A stretch of DNA of 64,000 nucleotides from Chytriomyces cf. hyalinus JEL632 (taxonomy: Eukaryota; Chytridiomycota; Chytridiomycetes; Chytridiales; Chytriomycetaceae). The stretch spans positions 235,847 through 299,846 of the forward strand of contig JAIWWG010000039.1 in the NCBI GenBank assembly GCA_025435555.1. Reading direction: 5' to 3'. Shown one piece after another: positions 40,580 through 51,500 of the stretch (positions are counted from its first letter, which is position 1; every line of letters begins with the position of its first letter). The notes under the pieces were generated by a model that was not told where the DNA came from, ran no database searches, and was given only the letters and a program-made list of their open reading frames with translations. The position numbers and the translations under genes were made by a program.

Positions 40580-41411
40580 TTAACGCTGTCCTGCTGCTGG
40601 TGCAAACTGCTGAAGTTGTTGGGCAAAGTTCTGCTTGGTTTGTTTGGCTTGTTTCTTGTTCTTTTTGCTCTTCTTGGCCTTGGCGGCTTTGGCTGCCGGC
40701 GCTGCAGGTGCTGCCGGTGCAGGTGCTGGTGCTGCCGGTGCTGGTGCCGGTGCTGCAGCTACGGCAACTGGCACTGCTGCAGCCGCCGCCTGTTGAACGG
40801 CCGATTGTTGTCCAGTCACTTGTTGCACCGCAACAGTCGGTGGCGCAAGGTTGGCTCCATTCGCGGTAATAGCAATATCCGAGCAACCAACATAAAACCC
40901 TCCATCCGACATGCTCTGCCACATCCAAAACAACACTGCTGCGTTCGACGTGGCGCCCGCTGGCAACTGTGCACTGTACGCCTGCAGCGTGTCGTCCACG
41001 CCTTGTGCGAGAGTAGTGAAGGGTCCGTTGTTGGCCGGGTCAAGCTGCAGTCCGAGAGTCACGCCGGGCGGGCTGTCGTGCGGAATTGTGTTGCTCCAAG
41101 TGACGGGGATTGAAGAACCGGCCGCGAATCTGGTATCGAAAAAGAATTAAAATTTTAGAAATTTTTTATGAAATTTTTATGGACGCATGAATTGGTTTGG
41201 TCAACACTCACGTCTGAACAACGGGGCCTTGTGGGAAGTTGGCGCAGGGTGGAAAGTTTGGGTCTGGGATGTAGTTTGTAATGTTGCCAACGTATTTGAT
41301 GCCAACATCAACAGCCATTCCGTCACGAGCAGTGGGCGAGACCAGGATAGCGTGCGACCAGGCAGTCTGGATGAATGCAGCGAGCACAGTGATTGCAGCG
41401 GATGAGAACAT
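40580..41411 (-). CDS. Secreted LPMO-like copper-histidine-brace protein
   Basis: Exons 41,212-41,411 and 40,580-41,129 (intron 82 bp). A signal peptide MFSSAAITVLAAFIQTAWS is followed directly by HAILVSPTARDGM, so cleavage would leave His1, as in lytic polysaccharide monooxygenases. A second candidate ligand is the His in TWSNTIPHDSPPGV. Two Cys pairs are possible (PPCANFP, YVGCSDIA), and SNAAVLFWMWQSMSDGGFY resembles the LPMO core end. An Ala/Pro linker (PAPAPAAPAPAPAAP) and a Lys-rich tail (AKAKKSKKNKKQ) follow. Substrate, and even oxidase activity, are inferred; copper storage proteins share this fold. Confidence 0.65.
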
Positions 41412-42191
41412 TATTGTAAGAGTGTAATGGATGCAGAATGAGTGGGAATGACACGATCCAAGTTGCCTTCTTTTATGGTAAAAAAAAATGGTTATTCATT
41501 ATGAATAACAACAGCACTTCAGAATGAATTAAAGCAGCAACAAAACCGACCCGCAATGACTTTTTAAAAACGGTATTAGCGAATACAAGACGCGCCCCTG
41601 TTTTGTTCATCTGACGCACTGCCGGGCTTGGCACTTCCGACTGGGCAGACCCAAGTTCAGACATACCCGACGAGAATCGCGCGCTCTATTGCCCAAAAGC
41701 TACTGGCAAATGAAATATGCCGGCCGGAGGAACCGGTAGGCGTTCCGCTCCCGCTACGACGCTCCGCCAAAGCAAATGGCGCTGATACTCATGTGGAGTC
41801 AAGTGCCAAAAATGTTGGGGAACAAGATACAGAAGCGATTGCGCGCGCTATTTTTCCTCCGTTTCGAGGCTTTTTCAGACACTTTTAGCAACATTTTTGA
41901 GTCTACTGCTGTGTTTGAAGTACTTGCCGTCAAACACGCCCCGCATGAGATGAATCAACACAAATTCCAAATTGCTGCAGCCTTCTATTGCCTGAACTCG
42001 AAAGCGATTGCGCATTCCATACAACCAGTTGACCTGTCAACGCACTTCTCCAACAGTCTGACCGAATCCTGAACTTGACAGGCCAATTTTTGCGATTTAT
42101 TTATTAAACTCGGCGTACTCCCCGCCGATTTCTTCTGACTTGCGGGGCGTTTTTGAAGTGGCAGTTATCTTATATATTTCCGCCTTGAAGT
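41412..42191. other. Gap, no recognised gene
   Basis: Contains short plus-strand open frames (41,628-41,888 and 41,776-42,072) that match no family I know and have no good start context. The palindromic cggcgtactccccgccg at 42,112-42,128 is a GC-rich patch. Confidence 0.4.
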
Positions 42192-43406
42192 TCAGACGTT
42201 ACCGCGCGAGCGCGTTCCAGTGACCAAATCCACTTCCACTCGCATCACCACGAACCCATGCCCAAACCCACATGCTATCGTTTCAACCTTTCGATTCTCC
42301 GTTCCCACTACAGCCACACTCTTGGAAACAGTGTCACCAAGTCCATTGAAAACGCGCGACGCACTCCCGTTGCCACAGTTTCCATGCTCATTCCAACCCC
42401 AACAACAAACCCTCCCGTCGCTCAAATTTGCCATCCCACTCTCACTTCCCAAGCATAGTTCCTTGCACTTGCGTAGAGCTGGTACAAGTACCGGTGGTAG
42501 GAACGCAGGAACTGGGTCAATTTTGCATGGAATTTGGCCCAAATCTGCGCGACCCCACATGACGCAGTCTCCGTTGTTGAATACAACGGCGCAATGCGAC
42601 CACCCGCTAAATACGTAGGTAGGAACAATGCTGCAATGGGATGTAGGCAATTGGACATCGTGTTCGATCGAATCTGAAGCAGGTTCTGTGGAATGGTCGC
42701 CTTCAGGTTCGGAGTATCCAAGCTGTCCGAATCGGTTCCGTTTCCTGCTTCCGAGAGTAACGACGGATTTTTGCTTTGTGACAACAACTGAATGGTACTG
42801 GCCCGCGGCAATGTCCTTAAAACTTTCTGTGCCGTCACGAAGAACCAGTCTGGACGGCAGTGCAATCGATTTCCCTTGCGCGCTTCCAAGAGCACCCATT
42901 TTAGTTTCGCCCCAACCCCACACTTGTCCATCCTCAAACAGCACAAGCGAGTGACGTTGTCCAAGCGCAATCTTGACGGGTCTTGTTTGGTTATCAAGCT
43001 GCACAACTCTCGCTTCACTGCCTGATCGTTGATCACGCCCCAGCTGTCCGTGCGAGTTGGTTCCGAACGCCCAAATAGCGCCGCTGCTGTCGATTGCAAA
43101 TGAGTTGTTCCATCCGCATGCAATGGTTTCAAACACAGCGTCATCCGATAATGCAAGCCTTTTAAACGACTCGGACAAGCATCCCTGCCCATACGAATTG
43201 GATCCAGCGCCGTACAAGATTCCGTTTTGTGTGAGGAGGAGGGAGTGGTTTGCGCCACAAGCGACTGTCTTGACCGAGTCATACTGATAAGTATGGTGCC
43301 CGGGATTTAGTATAATGCTCTCGCTGATGGAGTGCGCGTCTTGCGTGGTTCCGTTGCCAAGCTGCCAGAAGGAGTTGGACCCAAATCCATACACAGCAGA
43401 CTCCAT
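42192..43406 (-). CDS. RCC1-repeat protein (Ats1/Kti13-like)
   Basis: Single exon, 404 residues made of RCC1 repeats: MESAVYGFGSNSFWQLGNG, VACGANHSLLLTQNGILYGA, IACGWNNSFAIDSSGAIWAF, ALGQRHSLVLFEDGQVWGWG, IAAGQYHSVVV, FSGWSHCAVVFNNGDCVMWG and ETIACGFGHGFVVM. Six to seven blades form a beta propeller. Length and lack of other domains suit Ats1/Kti13 (with Dph3, serves diphthamide and Elongator pathways) or a similar small RCC1 protein; assignment among these is uncertain. The stop of ISA2 lies 13 bp upstream on the same strand. Confidence 0.8.
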   Translation of the reverse strand: MESAVYGFGSNSFWQLGNGTTQDAHSISESIILNPGHHTYQYDSVKTVACGANHSLLLTQNGILYGAGSNSYGQGCLSESFKRLALSDDAVFETIACGWNNSFAIDSSGAIWAFGTNSHGQLGRDQRSGSEARVVQLDNQTRPVKIALGQRHSLVLFEDGQVWGWGETKMGALGSAQGKSIALPSRLVLRDGTESFKDIAAGQYHSVVVTKQKSVVTLGSRKRNRFGQLGYSEPEGDHSTEPASDSIEHDVQLPTSHCSIVPTYVFSGWSHCAVVFNNGDCVMWGRADLGQIPCKIDPVPAFLPPVLVPALRKCKELCLGSESGMANLSDGRVCCWGWNEHGNCGNGSASRVFNGLGDTVSKSVAVVGTENRKVETIACGFGHGFVVMRVEVDLVTGTRSRGNV

Positions 43407-43419
43407 TGTTTTTTATTTC

Positions 43420-43982
43420 CTAAGTCACATTGAACGAGATCTTGCATCCGCAGCTGCTCTCTGCCTTTGGGTTCCCCGTCACTTGGAACGATGAGCCAAT
43501 CAGTTCTTCGACAAACTCCAGCTGCGATCCTTGGCACATATCCAGCGATATTTTATCCACTACGACTCTGGCGCCGTCCTTTTCAAAGATACTGAGAAAT
43601 AATAAAACGAAACTCAGACGAGAGAGAGACCGAGAGACATGAATGCATATAGACGTGCGGGATACTCACATGTCTTCTTCCCCATCAATCTCCTTGGTCA
43701 GACCCATGACGTACTGGTATCCATGACAGCCACCGCTGTCGACACTTATCCGAAACGCCATTTTGTCTGCGTTCTTTGAATTGATAAAGTTGATGCGCTG
43801 TTTGGGTTCGTCCAGAGTGTGACAGCGGAATGTGTGTTCAGCGAAGAGGTCCCCTTTTGACGGCAAGAGTCGCTCTGTCTTACCTTGGCAGCGCTGTCAG
43901 CGATCGTGATGGCGGCACTTTGTGTTGAGAAGAGACGGTGCCGCTGTGCAGTCGGCCGGTTGAGAGACAGGAAACGATGCAT
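43420..43982 (-). CDS. ISA2: Mitochondrial iron-sulfur assembly protein Isa2
   Basis: Exons 43,884-43,982, 43,670-43,797 and 43,420-43,591 join in phase, 132 residues. A basic N-terminus MHRFLSLNRPTAQRHRLFST is a mitochondrial presequence. Next come INFINSKNADKMAFRISVD, SGGCHGYQYVMGL (first conserved Cys), DKISLDMCQGSQLEFVEELI and the C-terminal pair in NPKAESSCGCKISFNV. These three cysteines are the A-type scaffold signature. Isa1/Isa2 mature 4Fe-4S clusters for aconitase-type and radical-SAM enzymes. Confidence 0.92.
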
Positions 43983-44425
43983 TTTTTGATGTGAGTTTTT
44001 ATTCGTGATTCATTTGTTTGCTGAAGGTCAAGCTTGTGGTTAGCATCGTTCATGCGGGTCCGACATGCTTGGAGTTGTAGTATCAAGCTGCTGGTACGCA
44101 AGTTCGGCCTGGTGGAACACAGCGACCGATGAGGGGCTCGGCATCAGACGCCCTGCAATGGCACTACTGATGACGAGGTACAGTGCAGAGAGCGTGTTGA
44201 ATAGCAGCATTGCAGGCACGGCAGTTGTGTGTTTGCGTCACAGTTCCCGAGTTTCCGGCAAATGTTCCAGAAAAAGAAGCTACAAGAGTTTGACCAAAGC
44301 TTGAAATCAATTCCCCAACCTCACAGCAGTGAACAAAAAAACAAGCAACCGTGGGACTGTACGCGTGAGGGGGTGTGGGAACTGCATCCAAAAAATGCTC
44401 GCCTCAAAATAAATCACCCAAGAAA
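43983..44425. other. Divergent gap ISA2/NIPSNAP, with possible small membrane protein
   Basis: On the minus strand, 44,045-44,190 reads PAMLLFNTLSALYLVISSA then IAGRLMPSPSSVAVFHQAEL and a stop, i.e. one membrane segment and a short tail. An upstream exon may lie at about 44,300-44,390. I do not recognise it. The rest is promoter space. Confidence 0.3.
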
Positions 44426-45769
44426 ATGAGACTTGGACTCCTTCGCACAGCCAGAGACACCCTCTCAACTAGATTGGCAACGCGCGCGGTTTGCGATCCC
44501 TGTCATAACTGCCAGCATCGATCCTCTGACGCCTGCTCACGCTGTTCCCAACAGTTCTCGTCCGCCCCAGCACCGCCACCAAAGAAATCCATCCTTGGAT
44601 CACTTCTGCACGGACACTCGGCCGAAGAGGAACTCGAACTTGCGTATTTCGATGGATCGCAGTCAAAGGCCGCTGCAAGGGGAAAATACGTGCACGAACT
44701 TCTGGGTAAAACTTATTTGTTTTTTTACGTAACATTCACGAGGGGAGGGTTTCTCTGAAACTCGTGTTCTCAGTTCACAACGTGAAGCCCGAAGCATACG
44801 ATGATTACCAGGCGCTCGTGTAAGTCGCGAGCCTGTTTTTAACTGGAACCCACAAACTGACCCGCGCCAACACCTGGCGCTTCTCAGTGCAGACTATTTT
44901 CCGCGTCTTTCAAACAACCCAGAGTACAAAATGAAACTTTTTGGAAGCTGGTCCACTGAAATTGGCAAAGTGGATCAAGTTGGTGAGCAAAAGAACATGA
45001 TTTTCCCTTCCATCGGACTTTTTCTAAACAATCCCATCAAGTTCACATCTGGAAATACGACCACTACCCCGGATACGACGAAAGCATGGCCCTCCGCGCT
45101 CAAGACCCATCACACCAAATCTTTCTCAAAAATCTCCGTAAAATGGTCACATCGCGCGAGAACCAAATGATGCTCGAATTTGATTTCTGGTACACGAGCG
45201 AGTTGCAAAAAGTGGGCGGAATTTACGAATTGAGAACGTACAATTTGAAGCCGGGAAGGCTGCTTGAGTGGAAGAATGAGTGGTGATCCCCTCCTTCCCA
45301 CTGCTTTTGAAATGAGAGTTCTGGTTTTTTTTGAACTCTCTGTTTTATCAGGCAAAAAGGAATTCACGCGCGTAAAAAGTTTATCAAACCCGTTGGAGCT
45401 TGGTTCTCTCAAATTGGAGATCTTCATGTCGTGCATCACATGTGGCAGTATCCGTTGAGTTTTATCGTTCCATGCCCCAGAACTTTCTTGCGATTCACTT
45501 CAGAACAAACAAACCCACTCAACCAACACACACTTGCTTTAGGAACCTCGCCGTGCGTAAAGAAATGAGAGAAAAGGCTTGGGAAATTGAAGGATGGAAC
45601 AAGACCTCATACAATACGGGTATATTGACCACTTCTTGACTTTTTTTGTCGCTATTTTTGCATTTCCCATCGTTACTCATTCAAAATGATATTTCCCACA
45701 CCAGCCCGCATGCAACAGAGCATGCACTGCCGCATCATGAGACCATTTGAATTTTCTCCAATGGGTTGA
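44426..45769 (+). CDS. NIPSNAP-family protein
   Basis: Seven exons (44,426-44,705, 44,774-44,819, 44,888-44,982, 45,042-45,282, 45,352-45,453, 45,543-45,619, 45,705-45,769), 301 residues, phase intact throughout. The N-terminus MRLGLLRTARDTLSTRLATR looks like a mitochondrial presequence. Domain 1: VHNVKPEAYDDYQALV, LFGSWSTEIGKVDQVVHIWK. Domain 2: GGIYELRTYNLKPGRLLEW, PVGAWFSQIGDLHVVHHMWQ, and the end RIMRPFEFSPMG. Two ferredoxin-like NIPSNAP repeats with WFSQIG..HVVHH are diagnostic. Animal NIPSNAP1/2 are mitochondrial proteins that recruit autophagy receptors to damaged mitochondria. Confidence 0.92.
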
Positions 45770-46017
45770 TGGAAGGAGAAGCACAAAACAGAGCCCCCAA
45801 CCTCTTTTTTCTTTTTGTTTTTTTCTTGTTGCCCCCACCAAGTTGATGATGACCCGTTTCTCTCAAAATAAAAACTTGAATGGAAAACCGAGGTACCGTC
45901 TGTCGAACGATATAAACTTCTTCGTCACAGGCCAATACATCTGGCAAGCAGGATACCATGCATGGCGCAGGCAGGGGCTTCAGTAAAAAACCAAAAGGGT
46001 GAAGGAGAAAAAATGGG

Positions 46018-46100
46018 TGAACAGAGTGGGATTCGAACCCACGCCTATTACTAGACCACAACTTGAGTGTGGCGCCTTAGACCAACTCGGCCATCTGTCC
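46018..46100 (-). tRNA. tRNA-Leu (anticodon CAA), second copy
   Basis: Same 83-nt sequence as 3,719-3,801 on the minus strand. A family B solo LTR begins about 13 bp upstream in the same orientation. Confidence 0.95.
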
Positions 46101-46113
46101 GTGTAAAGTGGTA

Positions 46114-46385
46114 TGGAATTAGTCATTAGGTTCCGAGTGGCTCTTGATCAATGAGGAAGGATTTTCAGGTTTGTTCTGCAAGGTGGAGAGGAAGAGGAGA
46201 TTATGGATTAACTGGTCTTTATTCAACTAAAAGACGTGAGCTTAAATAGGAATGGAGACAAGAGATCGAAGTTGCTTGGTTGTTAAGTCAATCCCGGGAT
46301 TCGCAATTAAAATTGATTTATTAATAAGATTTACAGAGAAGCTTGAAGAGTGGAGTCGTGACGTAATCCTGTTGATTACGTAACA
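46114..46385 (-). repeat. Solo LTR, family B, upstream of tRNA-Leu
   Basis: Minus strand from 46,385: TGTTACGTAATCAACAGG, then TATTTAAGCTC, GAATAAAGACCAG and an end near TAATTCCA. Same start, TATA-like and poly(A) order as the LTR at 9,443, with strong divergence between. No internal domain adjoins it. The exact inner end is an estimate. Confidence 0.65.
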
Positions 46386-47352
46386 CGGCGACTCAAAACT
46401 AAATCTATAATAGAGGTTTACAACATCTACTCGTTGACTTTTGCAAAAGTGCTTCAACTTAACAGTATGACATGCTGGACAACAGATATGAATAGCATGA
46501 AGGTTATTTACAAGCTCGCATCTCGGATTTAATTGACTGTCTCCCTGTAAAAGCTCTGACAGCGTGTCTTGGCACGCCATGTACTTGAGACTGATTGGAT
46601 TACTTGGCTTTAAACACAACCAGCAAAATACAAATATACAGACGCAGGAACACGCGCCTTAATCTCTTGGAACCAGTGAGCAGAATAGAGTTGTTGACTG
46701 GTATCACTGGTGCACTTTCGAACAATCCCGTCATGCCGATTTTGGGGCGTATTGGGCAGCAAAGCACTGCTTTGTGAGTTCGAGGGCATGAAATAACGTT
46801 CCATCATACTGCAGCCTCGGTTAGATGAATTATTCTGATCACATGACAAGCCTGCGCTTGCTTGACCCATCTGACACGCCTCATATATACACATCTAAAC
46901 GCGCGTGTTTTTGCATTTGATACCTGTCAAGTCATGTGAAGAAAATGAAGGGCTGACACGCGTTTTCTTTGTTGCAGATAGTTGACAGAGCATTTCCGTC
47001 GTTTCTTGCCACAACACCATATGTGTGATAACAAGTTAAATTCAGAGAGACGAATCAGCGGACCCACGCAGAGCCAACACAAAGACTGTTTCTTCAAAAT
47101 AAATACCACCCGCCAACAACACTGCTTCTTTTCAAGCACACCAGTAAGTCCATGGGCATCCGAGATGAAAACTGAAAACCGTCCATTGAGTGGTGAAGAA
47201 TGTGTCGGTGTCGGTGTAATCATGGCTGGTCAAGTAGCACAGGACCACCGAAGCCTTACGCATGCATGTCAGCCAGAGGGAAGAGGGACAGACATTAAGG
47301 CGTCACCATCCAGTTCCCTCAGCCAAAATAACAAAAGACGAAATGAAAGAAA
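46386..47352. other. Gap, no recognised gene
   Basis: Short open frames only on both strands. No domain, RNA gene or repeat is recognised. Confidence 0.4.
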
Positions 47353-47435
47353 TGAGCAGAGTGGGATTCGAACCCACGCCTATTACTAGATCACGGCCTT
47401 AACGTGACGCCTTAGACCAACTCGGCCATCTGCCC
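47353..47435 (-). tRNA. tRNA-Leu (anticodon AAG)
   Basis: Minus strand, 83 nt. Acceptor GGGCAGA/TCTGCTC, anticodon stem TCACG/CGTGA with loop TTAAGGC (anticodon AAG, read as IAG for CUN codons), variable arm TCTAGTAATAGG, T arm GTGGG-TTCGAAT-CCCAC. D, variable and T arms are identical to the CAA isoacceptor. No LTR is seen next to this copy. Confidence 0.95.
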
Positions 47436-47632
47436 ATGTGTTTCTATGGAAATCATAGGGTACCAAACTTTATTTCGTTTGAGACCTAGCCGGGTACAAC
47501 AAGCGCATCCATCGCGGCAGTATTGACCAGAAAGTGCGAATGTATTCATCGTCTCAGTCTGTAGTTGAAACCCTCGCTGCCAGGTAAGCAGTAAATAAAA
47601 ACACATGATCGCAACATTGTAAAAAGTGCAAA

Positions 47633-47970
47633 ATGGCTGCCCTCAACGTCGCCTCAGTTAACGTACGACCACCCCGTCCGCCGTCCTGTCCGAACACATT
47701 CGATACCAAATACGGCATATCCTGTGCATCACGCCCTGTCAAAGCACCCACTTACCGGCCCTATTCAAACAGGTCGCCCGCTGGTCCGCCCTCGCCTTTG
47801 GAGTGTTCTACGGCTACTCGCGCCAGAGAAGTCTCACACTGCACGTGAAGGAGCAAAACGAAGAGAATGAGTTCAGAGCGTATGCGGATCTTGTTGAGGA
47901 GGCAAAGGTTGCCTTTGAGGCTGCTTACAACAGGGAGCAGGCTGTCAAGGCGGCTCCATATGGCAGTTGA
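47633..47970 (+). CDS. ATP21: ATP synthase subunit e
   Basis: Exon 1 codes MAALNVASVN (47,633-47,662). A 110-bp intron follows, and exon 2 starts at 47,773: VARWSALAFGVFYGYSRQRS then LTLHVKEQNEENEFRAYADLVEEAKVAF in pieces, ending AAPYGS. The xxRxSALxxGVxYGxxR helix with its GxxxG-type face is typical of subunit e (Tim11/Atp21), which helps dimerise F1Fo ATP synthase in the inner membrane. An alternative splice at GGCA/GTTGAG would skip the stop and reach SVVIDSESYKFNGDKWLDFA at about 48,208, resembling the usual C-terminal tail of fungal subunit e, so the true end may lie further on. Confidence 0.8.
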
Positions 47971-48597
47971 GTGGCTGTTTCCTTGGTTGCCGTTTCTTCG
48001 TTCTTTGTGTGGCACCCTATCAGTCTGGGTCGATGTGGATGGGGTTCCATCTATCCGCTCTCGTCGAATGATGCGTCAAATGGACAAGAAGATTGCGCTG
48101 TCGTACATACCAGGATGCCGATGCGAACTTTCCCTCAACTAAACTATATCGTATATACCACTAACGCTCGGCTTCCGATCATCAATCCAAAAAAAAACCG
48201 AAATCATCAGTCGTCATCGATTCGGAGTCTTACAAATTCAACGGAGACAAGTGGTTGGACTTTGCCGTCGTACGTACCTTTTTTCACATATTTCGCCGCC
48301 GTGGGGGTCTCTGTTCCTGAATTCAACTGCGTTTTGAAATATTTTTGCAACAGTCGCAGACCAAGTAAATCGACTCGAAGCCGTGTCTCGCCGACACTGT
48401 AACGCAATGGGAACTTATGCGCGCTGCGGTGCCTTTGTCAGTCTTCTAAAAATAAACCCCTTGACCAACCTCCGTTGGCATCAAAACGCACCAACAGGAC
48501 ACTGTCACAAGTACAAAAAACGAATCCCATACTCTTTTTATTATTAACAAAAGGAAGAGATGATATGAAAGCGGCCGGAATATCGGAGCACAAATTC
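47971..48597. other. 3' region of ATP synthase e, possible extra exon
   Basis: Holds the candidate exon near 48,206-48,270 described above and the 3' flank of the kinesin gene. Nothing else. Confidence 0.4.
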
Positions 48598-51500
48598 TCA
48601 TTTCCTTACATTCCGTCGTCGCCGTTTAGCAGGCATCGGAGAGTCCTCAGGCATCATGGCTTTTTCAGTGCGCAACTTGCGCGTCTTCTTATGATTCCCT
48701 TCCTCCACTGGCTCATCCACTTTCGATTCCTCAATGTGGATTTCTGGAGTTTCGTCACTAACCGTCTCACTCTCCTTATCAACACCGCTGCTACTCAGCC
48801 GCAAAAGACCACCCCATTTTCCACCTCCAACACTTGCAGATCCACGCGTGCGTTGCCTGCTCACAGGCTGCAATATGCTTCCATTGGATCCACCAACTCC
48901 TCCCGAGACACCAACAGAAATCTTCTGTATCGATGCCGAAAGCGATACGCTTGCGCTCACTCCACCATCACCCACAACCGCATCTAAAGGCTTCCGGCTT
49001 CCTGCCTGCAATGCTCCAATCAAAGCACGCGTGCGGCGACTTGTTCCTACTGGGATTGAAACGGGGCCAGGGTTTTGTATTGTCTTTGCAGTGAATGACA
49101 GTTTCAGATCCGCAGTTGTGGAAGCTTTTGTTTTCGGGTGATCCAACTTTTTGGATTCGTCATGCAATATGGAACCGTCAGTGTCCTCATTTTCCACGTT
49201 TCCGTTATGTTCATGCGCGGCAAATCCAAACGCGCGTCGTTTTGAAGATCTTCGTGATGCAGAGACAGGCGGTGAAGATTGGCTACTTCTTATGCTCCTT
49301 CTCCTTCGTTTCAAATCTTCACCAGATTCTGTTGATTTGTCGCTTGCAGGGATCAATGAAGTCCCAGAAATGCGGCGAGATCTGCGAAGTGCTGGCTCAC
49401 TGTCTTCTGCATCCTCGATTTCTTCATGTTCATTCTTGTCGAACGATTTAGTGCAGGTCAATGTGATTTGCGAGTCTGACAACGGTTGATCACTGGGATT
49501 CGATGAACCCTGGCTGGAGTCGAAGCAACCATCGGTTTGAGTTTCAGAATTTTCGTAGAGCTTCTTTTCAGAGACTGCAGCTGCAGGGTCAGTTTGAGTT
49601 TCGATTGAGATCCCAGTTTTGTTTTCAACGGCATCGCAGACGCTGATTGTATAACTTCCACCCCTTGGCTCACATTCAGACTCTTGGTGGATTTCGGCTT
49701 GGGTTTCAGCGTCAGCGGTCACGGCACGGAAAACTGTTTCCGAGAAGGTCATTTCTCGAGTCGCCTGCAGTTGCTCAATCTTGAACGAGAAGTGAATGAT
49801 GAGCAAATGTGATCTAATATTCAAAACAATCAAACTAACCAGTTGCCGATCCTGGCCCTGTTTTTCGGTCATCACTTGAATCTGGTCCTCTAACGACAAA
49901 ATTTCTGTCTCCCTCGCATCGTACATTTCCTGCAGTTGTGCAACCTCGTTATCTTTCTGTTCGAGTTCGATTTCCTTCATTCCAAGCTCCTCCTTGAGCT
50001 AATTGAGGTGCATAATTGAGACAAGAAAATCCTTACGAATATCAAATATGACGATACCTCATCGGCCATCTCCAAAAGCCCCTTTGCAACCTTGAACCTT
50101 CTCTCCATCTTTTCCAAACAATCTCTCTCGATTCTGGCTCTGGCCTCGCGCAAGCTGGAATCCCCGTCCCCAACAATGCGTACGAACCCTTCCTTCATCC
50201 GCCGACCCTGCAAATTTGAAAACAAAAACAAAGGCTGGGTCAACAAACATAGGATTCGCCACGCCAACACCATTTTACCTCATTTTCAACAAGCCCGCGC
50301 ATCTGCGCCTCCATTTCGGAAAGAACCGCTTCAAGTTCGCGATTCTTGAGCGCAAGTGTGTCCCTTTCGCGTTCTGCGCATGTAGCCCTCACGCACATGC
50401 GACGCAGTTCCGCTGCAACTTGCGCGGCTGAATACTCTGCGTCTCCGCTGCCACGCGCATCGGATCTGAACGCATCGCCGCCGCGTTTTCGTTTCATAGT
50501 CGGGCTGAAGGGTTGGAAGGTGACAAGCTGGCATGTTTGGTGGCTGAATTCGAGGACGGCTTTTGTTTGGTCTTCGTTTGTCGGATCAATGTGGAACAAA
50601 AAAGTTACAAGACCCGTTCGGAAAAAAGGCTGCAGGGATTTGGTGAGTTGGCAGCTGTTGTACGGGATTTTCTTTCGTTGTGCCAGGTATTCAGATTCTT
50701 GCGTGTTTCGAAAGCACGAAGGAGTAAACTTACCTCCAATTTGACTCTCTTTTTTCTCGCTCAAACGCGCTGTGAGATTTCTGGTTTTTGACCATTTTAT
50801 TTACACAGTCGCTGAGAAACTTGATGGTTGTAATAGTCAGCACAAAACTTTTCAACATTTTCAATGATTCTCTCACCAGTAAGCTCTTGTTGATATGCCC
50901 AGCTTCAGAAAGTGTGGCGCCTTCGGCACCCGTCTTTTTTGAATTCTCGGATCCCGCAAGATCAGCAATGGATATCCGGCTAATTCGCGGTTTCTACAAA
51001 GCCGTTCACGATAAGAAACAGCGAAAAACCAGATATGAAATTCTCTAAAGAAAGAAACCCATACACTTTTCGCATCGACAAATCGCAGCAACTTGATTGT
51101 GGTAATCAAATGACCTCGTGAAGAAGTCTTGTTGACGTTGGTTTCCTGCGTCCTTCGCGCAGAGATGACCTTGTTTACAATGTCGACTCCTGATTTCAAG
51201 TCGGTGATGCGATATTCGGTCATGTTTTTGAAGTACTGTTGGGGTGTTTTTTTTTTGTTGGTTCGTTTTTTTTTTAAGACTTGTTCGAAACATGGGACTA
51301 ACTGGTGTTTCGGTGGATGCGTCAAGATTCATTTTAGTTCCAGACCCTTTAACTGATGCTGGATTAAGCAAGTCGCGACACTGTAAAACCGAACGTCTTT
51401 CAGTGTGTTGTTTGAGACGGTCAAGGAACACAAAGGTCAACTTACACGATCATTGTGAATCTTGAGTGAACAGCATAAAACAGCACAAAAGATCGGAAGA

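Noticed and set aside
41628-42072. Two overlapping plus-strand frames
   Set aside because: No conserved motif, poor codon context and no splice logic that would join them.
47971-48420. A separate gene downstream of ATP synthase e
   Set aside because: The readable stretch (VVIDSESYKFNGDKWLDF) fits better as an alternative last exon of the subunit e gene.
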